This document shows, in pieces, positions 56,440-64,000 of a DNA stretch of 64,000 bases (positions are counted from its first letter, which is position 1; each line of letters starts with the position of its first letter). The notes under the pieces are model-generated. The model was not told where the DNA came from. It ran no database searches and saw nothing but the letters and a program-made list of their open reading frames with translations. Where the stretch lies: the NCBI GenBank assembly GCA_024291935.2, contig CM044321.1:61002985-61066984 (forward strand), given 5' to 3'. The translations under genes were made by a program, and so were the position numbers. This stretch comes from Okapia johnstoni (lineage: Eukaryota; Chordata; Mammalia; Artiodactyla; Giraffidae).

Positions 56440-56880
56440 AGAGCAGGATTTCTCAGCTTCAGTCCTATGAACTTTTGAGACTGGGAGCTTCCCTGGTAGT
56501 CCAGTGGTTAAGAATCTGCCTTGCAATGCAAAGGACACAGGTTCAATCGCTGGCCAGGGAAGATCCCACATCCCGAGAAGTAACTAAGCCCGGGAGCCGC
56601 AACTATTGAAGCCCAAGCACCCTAGAGCCTGTGCTCCACAACAAGAGAAGCCACCACGATGAGAAGTCTGTGCATGGCACTAGAGAGTAGCCCCCGCTCT
56701 TCGAAACTGAAGAAAGCCCAAGCACAGCAATAAAGACCCAACGTAGCCAATAGATAAATGAATGAATAAATACAAATTTTAAAAAGACATTTAGACTGGG
56801 TAATTCTTCCTGGTGGCAGCCTCCCCTGTGCATTGTAGGAGGTTTAGCAACATCCTTGGGTCCTTGATAAATCACACACA
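56440..56880 (+). mobile_element. MER20 DNA transposon split by a CHR SINE
   Basis: GCAGGATTTCTCAGCTTCAG before the SINE, then TAATTCTTCCTGGTGGCAGC, CCTGTGCATTGTAGGAGGTT and TAGCAACATCCTTGGGTCC after it. Confidence 0.65.
56486..56792 (+). mobile_element. CHR-type SINE, long form, 8 bp TSD
   Basis: AGCTTCCCTGGTAGTCCAGT head, CCTAGAGCCTGTGCTCCACA, GAGAAGCCACCACGATGAGA and an A-rich tail. AGACTGGG at 56478-56485 and 56793-56800. Confidence 0.93.
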
Positions 56881-56967
56881 CACACACATTACACACATTA
56901 CAATATGAAATGTGTACACACAAAAACTACCATGAGATCATAACTAGAATGTCTAACAGTGTCCTTG

Positions 56968-56999
<32 letters not shown>
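56873..56999. repeat. two (CA)n microsatellites
   Basis: CA runs at 56874-56888 and 56970-56999. Each is preceded by TCCTTGATA, so the pair may have arisen by a local duplication of about 100 bp that has since diverged. Confidence 0.85.
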
Positions 57000-57001
<2 letters not shown>

Positions 57002-57309
57002 CATATACATGTACAGGCAGAGACCATCTTTACATAGGAGATCACATGGTAGCTCATAAAAGTCTACTGAACACATAAAGCAGATGAAGCTTACTATTGG
57101 GACCTCGGATACCCTCGTTCCCTGGGAGTTCAGATTTCTGAGGCTCCTGAGATATTTTGAATCCAAGCAGAGAAGAGGGTGGGTGATAAAAGCCACCAGC
57201 TACTGTGTCAGGGGAGTGTCTGTTTGTGGGATGGGTGTAGGGGTGGCTGAGAGGGAGACCTTGGGCCAGAGTTCTCAGGGCCTGAGATAGAGGTTCTCTA
57301 CGGCAGCTT
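57000..57309. other. unassigned DNA
   Basis: No repeat recognised. Confidence 0.4.
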
Positions 57310-57985
57310 CTTGTTTAAAAAAGTTATTTATTTTAATTGAAGGATAATTACTTTACAATATTGCCTTGGTTTCTGCCATACATCAACATGAAACAGTCAT
57401 CTTGTTGTTCAGTCGCTCAGTCCTGTCTAACTCTGCAACCCCATGGACTGCAGCACACCAGGTTTCTCTGTCTTTCACCATCTCCCTGAGTTTGCTCAAG
57501 CTCATGTCCATTGAGTCAATGAGGCCATCCAACCATCTCATCCTCTGTCATCCCCTTCTCCTCCTGACCTCAATCTTTCCCAGCATCAGGGTCTTTTCCA
57601 ATGAGTCAGCTCTTTGCATCAGGTGGCCAAAGTATTGGAGCTTCAGCATCAGTCCTTCCAATGAATATTCAGGGATGATTTCCTTTAAGATTGAGAGGTT
57701 TGATCTCTGTGATGTCCAACGGACTCTCAGTCATAGGTACACATATGTCTCCTCCCTCTAGAACCTCCCTCCCACCTCACATCCCTTCCCACCCTTCTAG
57801 GTTGTTACAGAGCCCTGGTTTGAGTTCCCTGACTCATACAGCAAACTCCCATTGGCTGCCTATTTTATGTGTGGTAGTGTATATGTTTCCACGCTACTCT
57901 TTCCATTTGTCCCACCCTCTCCTTCTTCCCCATTCCTGTGTCCATAAGTTTGTTCTCTATGTCTGCATCTCCACTGTGACTAGGG
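57310..57985 (-). mobile_element. L1 3' end, antisense, split by a BovB
   Basis: AATTGAAGGATAATTACTTT, GCCATACATCAACATGAAAC (to 57400), then AGGTACACATATGTCTCCTC, CCCACCCTTCTAGGTTGTTA and TTGTCCCACCCTCTCCTTCT. Confidence 0.85.
57401..57727 (-). mobile_element. BovB 3' end nested in L1 (copy 8)
   Basis: TTGTTGTTCAGTCGCTCAGT to GATGTCCAACGGACTCT. CAGTCAT at 57394-57400 and 57728-57734 is the target duplication, and the L1 is continuous across it. Confidence 0.92.
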
Positions 57986-58007
57986 CAGCCTCTTAAACTT
58001 TAATGTG

Positions 58008-58314
58008 GGGATTCCCTGGTGGTCCAGTGGTTAAAAAAATATATACCTGCTGATTCAGGGGAGATAGGTTCTATGCCTGGTCTGGAAAGATTCCACATGC
58101 TGCAGAGCAACTGAGCCCAGGAACCACATCTCCTGAAGCCCTTGTGCCCTAGAGCCTGTGCTCTGCAACAAGAAAAAAGCCACCACACTGAGAAGTCCAT
58201 GCACTACACCTAGAGAGTAGCCCCTACTCGATGCAACTAGAGGAAGCTTGAATGTAGCCATGAAGACCCAGCGCAACCACAAATAAATAAATAAATAACA
58301 TTAAAAAAAAAAGC
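58008..58314 (+). mobile_element. CHR-type SINE, long form, 10 bp TSD
   Basis: Perfect CTTTAATGTG at 57998-58007 and 58315-58324. Ends in AAATAAATAAATAAATAAC and a run of A. Confidence 0.96.
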
Positions 58315-58336
58315 CTTTAATGTGCAAAAGGCGCCT

Positions 58337-58559
58337 ACATGTGTGCTAAGCCACTTCAGTCTTGCCTGACTCTTTGTGATCCCAGGGATTGTAGCCCGCC
58401 AGGCTCCTCTGTCCATGGGATTCTTCAGGCAAGAATACTAGAGTGGGTAACCATGCCCTCCTCCAGGGGATCTTCCCGACCCAGGGATCGAACCCAGGTC
58501 TCTTATGTCTCCTCCATTGGCAGGCAAGTTCTTTACCACTAGTGCCATCTGGGAAGCCC
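58337..58559 (-). mobile_element. Bov-tA SINE
   Basis: GTGTGCTAAGCCACTTCAGT to CACTAGTGCCATCTGGGAAG, full length, in the MER5A right of the CHR SINE. Confidence 0.94.
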
Positions 58560-58690
58560 TAAAGTGGTACCTACTGTTCATATTAAAATACAGATTCTGG
58601 AGTATTCAGAGCCTGGAGTGGAGGGCCCAGAATTCTGCATTTCAACAAGCCTTGAAGTGATGCTGCTGCTGCTGGTCCAGACAACCCATG

Positions 58691-59599
58691 GAGTAGTGGT
58701 GGACTAGCAGTATCAAAGAAGGAAACCTTATTCTTCCTGATATTTCTTTGTAAAGCAAGTCAAGTAAGAAAGGAACTGGCCATAAAGAAGCTACAGAACA
58801 CAAGTACAGGGAGTCAAAGAAATAATGCTCAGATGAAGAGTGGGGTGACAGGGATAAAAAGACAAATAGGACCTTCTCCATCTGATAAAGAGATTATCAG
58901 AGAGAGGCACAGAGTGGCTTGAAGCTTTAAAGAACAAGAGTTTCGGAGCAGTTTGTAAAATTACAACTTCATACAGCAGGTAGTTGAACGTATGGAACTC
59001 ATTATCCCTCAGCTTTAGTAAAGATGAAAATACGGTTACGGCAATGCTATAAATAAAATGGTAAATTACATACTTGCAGTAGGTTACTGAGGGAAGGAAG
59101 GATATTTTGGAGCCCCTCCCTAACTTTTGAGGTTAACACACATGTTAGCTCTGTGCTCAGAGTTTCTAAACCAAAAATAGAGATTTATGATTCATAAAGG
59201 ATTCCTTTATTCCCCTCTGCTTCTGGGTTTAAGACATACTGGAAGATACAGTATGGATGCCAGAACATGAGCACTTGCAGGACTTTTTGATGGTTTCTGA
59301 GAGCCAAGTGCTAAACATTTGAAGTGAGTACCTTACTGGGAAATCCAAAGTCTATGAACTTCCTTTCAGAAACTCACATTGGGCCAAGTTTGCCAGTCCT
59401 TCTGGTAGTAGCAATGTGTGTGGATCGAAGACTTCAGGAGCTTTTGTTCTGTTCATCTGGGCTAGACCGTTGAGACCTCACCTGCCATACACCTGTGCCT
59501 TTTTATTTATTCCTTGGCCTGAGCTTCTCTCTGCTGATATCCTAAGGTGGCTCTTAGTACGTGTCTGTAAATATTCTAGTCATTGTGTCAACTGAACTC
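58691..59599. other. ~900 bp unassigned DNA
   Basis: No repeat or gene recognised. Confidence 0.4.
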
Positions 59600-59705
59600 A
59601 CTCATTTAGTCCACAACGGTTTATAAATGAGGACAAGCCCAGCATTCCGTCAATCAAAAGGAACAGAACACTGACTCTCTCCTCTTGTGACGCTTACAGT
59701 GAAGT
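59600..59705 (-). mobile_element. L2 fragment, antisense (weak)
   Basis: CCCAGCATTCCGTCAATCAA, GGAACAGAACACTGACTCTC and TCCTCTTGTGACGCTTACAG follow the antisense L2 terminus. Confidence 0.4.
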
Positions 59706-60045
59706 GCCGGAAAAAATGGACAGCAAAGTTTGGCATCTTTTAGTTATCTTTTTCATAACTTATTTAAGAAGAGTTTGCAGTTTTACACCCCCGGGGGCAG
59801 GTTCAGAAGGGATGGTTCACAGAGGGCTAGAGATGCCCTCTTGTCATTTCAAAGGAAATGACTTTCACGTTGAAATGCTGAGGATGGGCAGGAGTTAGTT
59901 GGACCAAGAGGGAGGAGGAGAAAGTTCTGAGGGGTATGTGAAGACATGAATGAAGGAAACAACTTGCAGGCTAGTGCCGGGGTGGGATGTCCTGATGGAG
60001 TAAGAGACCTGTCCGTCAACACTGTAGAGACGTTCATAGAGGGCA

Positions 60046-60125
60046 TTCTGTTGTTGTTAGTCACTAAGTTGTGTCTGACTCTTTTGTGACCCATGGACTG
60101 TAGCCTGCCAGGCTCCTCTGTCCAC
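60046..60125 (-). mobile_element. Bov-tA SINE, 3' 80 bp only
   Basis: TGTTGTTGTTAGTCACTAAG, GTGTCTGACTCTTTTGTGAC and CAGGCTCCTCTGTCCACC, then unrelated sequence. Strongly 5'-truncated. Confidence 0.85.
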
Positions 60126-60927
60126 CTGCGCTGCAGTAAATTTGTATCTCCTTCAACAGACACTGGAAATTTGTCCAAAGCTTTGGAGCAGAGGTGTGAC
60201 CTTGCTCTAGAGCTCAGGGTATTCCAACCTTCAAACCTGAGACTTGATACTGATGCTTAAGTTTGGATCTGGCAACTCAGCTGCCCAGTGGGCAGAGGGC
60301 GAGGGCAGGGGGTGCCCCCATCATCCACCACATGGACACTGAAGCTCTGTGTCACTGTCCACCCTGTAAGGCACAGGTTGGTGCCATGGCAGAGAACGAG
60401 GGTGGCACGAACACAGGCAACACGTGAAGGAAAAGAGCCACATGCCTCCATCCTTCACCCTCTGTCCTGGAGTGGGGGTGATACCCACACAGGACACCCA
60501 GGGGCTTGGCACACTTTTGTGTTGTGCTGACAGTCTTTTTCCAAGAGCAACAAGTAGAGCACTGTCAGGGCCTCAAAAAACTATATTATTTTCCAGATTC
60601 TGTCACTTGCAGGTAGTATTCCCTCAGGTGCGGGGGATAATTTAGATTATTATCTGCTAAGAGGATTAGCCTCTTAGGCATAGTTGGTAGATGAAGCTGA
60701 AAAAAAAAAATTTTTTTTAAATGGCTTACCATGATGGAATTGAAAAATCACTTGCTTTGTCTTTTCTTTTTTAATCGTCTATGATAAATTAAGTTTGAAG
60801 GAAATAAATTTACATTATTCTCATTTGCCTTAGTCTCCTTAGTTTCATTTACCTATAATTGATCTCTTAGCCTATAGCATGGGCAGATTTTTAGTTCATT
60901 ACTTTGCCTTATGAATCAGGCACCCTT
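60126..60927. other. ~800 bp unassigned DNA
   Basis: A/T run at 60701-60720 (11 A then 8 T). GC-rich frames at 60257-60530 overlap on both strands. No gene recognised. Confidence 0.4.
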
Positions 60928-60937
60928 AAGCAATGAA

Positions 60938-61154
60938 GGGGCTTCCCTGGAGGCCCAGTGGTAAAGAATCTGCCTGTAATGCAGAAGATGTGGGTTCAGT
61001 CCCTGGGTGGGGGAGATACCCTGCAGGAGGAAATGGCAATTCACTCCAATTTTCTTACCTCTGTCGTTTGTCCTCATGGACAGAGGAGCCCGGCAGGCTA
61101 CAGTCCATGGGGTTGAAAAGAGCTGGATACAACTTAGCGACTGAGTACGCATGC
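60938..61154 (+). mobile_element. Bov-tA SINE with TSD
   Basis: GGGGCTTCCCTGGAGGCCCA to GACTGAGTACGCATGC. Flanks AAGCAATGAA (60928-60937) and AAGTAATGAA (61155-61164) differ by one base. A GTCGTTTGTCCT insertion sits in the body near 61063. Confidence 0.93.
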
Positions 61155-61326
61155 AAGTAATGAAGGGACTCGGTCTCAAACCAGGAAAGGGAAAGCTTTC
61201 TTGTTAGCTTGTAGATCCGTAAATAAATTTTCTGGTGGTCTACTTGCAGTCTGGGAAACAGGGAAAGATGAGGCTCAAAAGTGTCCTGTACAGTTTTTAG
61301 CCAAATAATTCACTTTGCTTGCACCA

Positions 61327-61454
61327 ATTTAAACTTTTTTTATTTTATGGTTGCACTGGGTAACTTGTGGGATCTCAATTCTGGACCGGGATTGAACCTG
61401 GGACACAGCAGTGAAAGCCTGGAATCCTAACCACTAGGCCACCAGGAAAATCCT
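61327..61454 (-). mobile_element. CHR-type SINE, antisense
   Basis: TTTTATGGTTGCACTGGGTA, CCGGGATTGAACCTGGGACA and CTAACCACTAGGCCACCAGG. Confidence 0.85.
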
Positions 61455-61753
61455 TCTTACATCAATCTTAGCAAAAAACGTTTTCAAAAACAAATTCTCA
61501 TGCTATTATGGTATCCCCTTTGCCTACCTACCTCGCCCCCAAAATGGCTCAGAGTTGGAATCCAGCAAAGAAAAGATAAAATTCAATATTTGCCTCCACG
61601 AGAGGGCATGTATCTGATTAGAGAGACTGAATTTCAGATTCTGAAGTCAGCATAACTGAGGACTTTGTTTTAATTCTACCCAAGAGTTAATCTGCATTTA
61701 CCTGTTTTCTGAGTATCTCAAAGCAAGCTGGGAAGAAGTTGGGACATGGGCCC
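61455..61753. other. unassigned DNA
   Basis: Nothing recognised. Confidence 0.4.
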
Positions 61754-61767
61754 ATTCTACCTATTTT

Positions 61768-62116
61768 TTTAAATTATTTTATTTATTTACTTTTGGCTGT
61801 GCTGGGTCTTCGGTGCTCCTCAGGCTTTCTTTAGTTGCAGCGAGTGGGGGATACTCTCCAGTTGCGAAGCGCACACTTCTCATAGCTGTGGTTCTCTTGT
61901 TGCAGAGCGTGGGCTCTAGGGTGCCCAGGCTTTGGTAGTTGCACCACGTGGACTCAGAAGTTGCGGTTCCTGGACTCTGGAGCACAGGCTCAATAACTGT
62001 GGCCCATGGCCTTAGTTGCTCCACAGCATGTGGGATCTTCCCGGACGGGGGATGAAACCTTTGTCTCCTGTACTGGTCGGCGAATTCTTTACCACTGAGC
62101 CACCAGGGAAGCCCCT
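61768..62116 (-). mobile_element. CHR-type SINE, long form, 14 bp TSD
   Basis: Perfect ATTCTACCTATTTT at 61754-61767 and 62117-62130. Full 349 bp copy with TTTGGCTGTGCTGGGTCTTC, GTTGCAGAGCGTGGGCTCTA and TGAGCCACCAGGGAAGCCCC. Its length opens a spurious 81-codon frame. Confidence 0.96.
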
Positions 62117-62130
62117 ATTCTACCTATTTT

Positions 62131-63032
62131 GATGTGAGGTTTCCCCAACCATCACGACAGATAAGGAGCATGTTCAGATTCTGTCTGCACTTTGAGATGG
62201 AGGAGAATGTATATCCTTAGTAGATTTGCATGGAACATGCTTAGGGGACCCGAGTTCTATGTCTGGAGTTCTAACGCCTCCCTCTCCTTGTGAGACCTCA
62301 GCTCAGAATGGAAACATAATAAATAAACAGACACTGGAGAGTTCAAAAGAGAAGAGTCTGTGGGACACAGAAACAATGTTAGGGAATCATCTTTTGCTTC
62401 ATTATCAGTGACAACAGTAATTAGAGGGTTTGGGAACCTCAGTGGTCACCATGGCACTGTTTAATAGTAATTATTGGGTAATTACATATTATTATATGAG
62501 AGATACATAATTATATAATTGTTATTATTAAGTGTGATGTTGACCAGTGTGGTTCCAAGCCCGTCTTCATTGGTGGGGCCTGTTTGGGGATGGTAATTGA
62601 GATAATGAGGGGTGAAATAAAGAAGAGGGAAAGTAACCGGGTGAGGGCGTGCTTGCTTGGCTCGGCTGGGACAGGGGATGGGCAGACAGACCGTCAGGGA
62701 TCAGCAACAGCTGTACCAGAGCAGTCTGCCTGGCATCTCTGACCAACCTCGGAGATAATTATTCCCAAAGAATGTCTGGCACAGAGTGTTCTGGGTTGGT
62801 TTTTCCCCCCTGCCTTTGCAGAGTATCTAATTGCAACATTCTATGAGAACACAGAACAAGCATGTGCGATGTCCTGTGTTGGTCTTCAGGCTGTAAGGGT
62901 GCCTGGGGACAGTGGAGGGAGTGAGGTGGGATGTAGGCAAAGGAGATAGAAGCAGAAAAGAAGTGGATCACCAAGGCTATGACCTGGAGGCCAGCGTCCT
63001 GAACACATGGCCCTGTATTATTTGATCAGTTC
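62131..63032. other. ~900 bp unassigned DNA
   Basis: AT-rich 62460-62540, then GC-richer. No repeat or gene recognised. Confidence 0.4.
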
Positions 63033-63048
63033 TCCCAGCAACCTTCAG

Positions 63049-63572
63049 CCTTCTTTATGGTCCAACTCTCACATCCACACATGACTACTAGAAAACCATA
63101 GCTTTGACTATATGGACCTTTGTTGACAAAGTAACGTCTCTGCTTTTTAATACACTGTCTAGGTTTGTCATAACTTTTCTACTATAAAGAAGGCTGAGTG
63201 CCAAAGAATTGATGCTTTGGGGCTGCGGTATTAGAGAAGACTCTTGAGAGTCCCCTGGACAGCTAGGAGATCAAACCAGTTAAACCTAAAGGAAATCAAC
63301 GCTGAATATTCATTGGAAGGATTGGTGCTGAAGCTGAAGCTCCAATACTATGGCCACCTGGTGTGAAGAGTCAATTCATTGGAAAAGACCCTGATGCTGG
63401 GGAAGATTAAGGCGGGAGGAGACGGGGATGACAGAGGACAAAATGGTTGGATGGCATCACCACCTCAATGGACGAGTTTGAGCAAAGTTTGGGAGATGGT
63501 GAAGTACAGGACTGGCATGCTGCAGTCTATGGGGTTGCAAAGAGTTGCATGTGACTGAGTGAGTGAACAATA
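63049..63572 (+). mobile_element. BovB 3' end with inverted 5' half (copy 9)
   Basis: 63049-63180 reads antisense BovB (GTCCAACTCTCACATCCACA, AATACACTGTCTAGGTTTGT). From 63181 the element reads sense (ATAAAGAAGGCTGAGTGCC) to its 3' end (GTGACTGAGTGAGTGAAC). The two halves meet at the same point of the consensus. Target duplication TCCCAGCAACCTTCAG / TCCCAGCAACCCTCAG at 63033-63048 and 63573-63588 encloses both halves. Confidence 0.92.
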
Positions 63573-63588
63573 TCCCAGCAACCCTCAG

Positions 63589-63881
63589 AGAGGTGGCTAT
63601 GTGTTCTCTTGGCTACAGATCCTGGACCCGAAGCCTGGAAGATCAGGGTCAAAGCCAAGTGTCAGCTTTTTTGTGCTGTGTGGCTTTGGGTGGTGACAAT
63701 GCCTGGGGTCTGTCCTCTTATGTGTCAAATGGGGATAACACTGTTCTGCCTGCAAGGTGGCTGGGAGGATGGAGATCATTTGAGCATAGCGCGTAGAGCA
63801 ACTACAGGCCTGGGATGAGTGTGTTGTAAGCGAAAGTTGTCAGTGGAAATGGAAGTTGGTGTTATCTGCCTTTGCTTATGG
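63589..63881. other. unassigned DNA
   Basis: Open frames on both strands overlap; nothing recognised. Confidence 0.4.
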
Positions 63882-64000
63882 GGGCTTCCCTGCTGGCTAA
63901 GCTGGTAAAGAATCTGTCTGCCAGTAAAGGAGACACAGGAGACATGTGTTCGATCCCTGGGTTGGGAAGATCCCCTGGAGGAGGAAATGGCAACCCACTC
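63882..64000 (+). mobile_element. Bov-tA SINE cut by the window end
   Basis: GGGGCTTCCCTGCTGGCTAA head, GTGTTCGATCCCTGGGTTGG and GGCAACCCACTC at the last base. The body continues beyond the window. Confidence 0.92.

Larger units (their letters stand above)
57990..58690 (+). mobile_element. MER5A split by two different SINEs
   Basis: CTCTTAAACTTTAATGTG (57992), then after the CHR SINE CTTTAATGTGCAAAAGGCGC, then after the Bov-tA SINE AAAATACAGATTCTGGAGTA, AATTCTGCATTTCAACAAGC and TGATGCTGCTGCTGCTGGTC. Confidence 0.65.

Noticed and set aside
1..64000. CRISPR array, operon, phage or bacterial defence system
   Set aside because: No spaced direct repeats, no compact gene clusters; the repeat content is wholly ruminant nuclear DNA.

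Overview
This is a stretch of mammalian nuclear DNA from a ruminant, most likely a bovid. The diagnostic evidence is the repeats. There are about 30 Bov-tA SINEs (a tRNA-Glu-like head with A-box and B-box promoter, joined to a Bov-A body), nine CHR-type cetartiodactyl SINEs and nine BovB (RTE-clade) LINE copies. These sit on older mammalian layers: L1, L2, MIR, MaLR-type LTRs, and MER5A/MER20 DNA transposons. The repeats do not separate cattle, sheep, goat or their relatives. There is no sign of bacterial genes, operons, a CRISPR array or a defence system, and I recognise no complete protein gene. Most long open frames lie inside transposons, simple repeats or GC-rich non-coding DNA.

Layout. 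0-3.5 kb: an L2 copy, then about 1 kb of unassigned DNA, then an old antisense L1. 3.7-9.2 kb: SINEs plus two LTRs of one family, one of which is split by an L1 that is itself split by a SINE. 9.9-14.9 kb: two BovB copies, a degenerate TGGA minisatellite, and L2 and MIR. 15-24 kb: scattered MIR and SINEs, including two SINEs head to tail at 17.3-17.7 kb. 24.6-26.1 kb: a 1.5 kb BovB with a damaged reverse transcriptase. 27.32-27.39 kb: the best exon candidate, 73 bp with good splice signals. 27.5-30.8 kb: L1M, L2, MER5A, L1, SINEs and an LTR. 31-35 kb: SINEs, then a possible terminal coding exon on the minus strand at about 34.88-35.15 kb. 35.2-38.4 kb and 41.7-44.4 kb: unusually repeat-poor, GC-richer DNA. 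38.4-39.6 kb: a BovB nested in a SINE. 44.9-45.3 kb: an unrecognised 388 bp retro-inserted sequence with a poly(A) tail and a perfect 17 bp target-site duplication. 45.8-47.3 kb: a BovB whose reverse transcriptase frame is nearly open. 48-53.9 kb: BovB, SINEs, L1 and MIR, including one target site used twice. 53.9-56.3 kb: no recognisable repeat. 56.3-64 kb: nested SINE/MER20, SINE/MER5A and BovB/L1 structures, and a BovB with an inverted 5' half at 63.05-63.57 kb.

The likely biological setting is a long intron or intergenic region of a gene with widely spaced exons. I could not name the gene. Repeat families were assigned by eye against remembered consensus features. Edges fixed by target-site duplications (TSDs) are accurate to a few bases; other edges are approximate, and ancient L2/MIR/L1M edges may be off by tens of bases.
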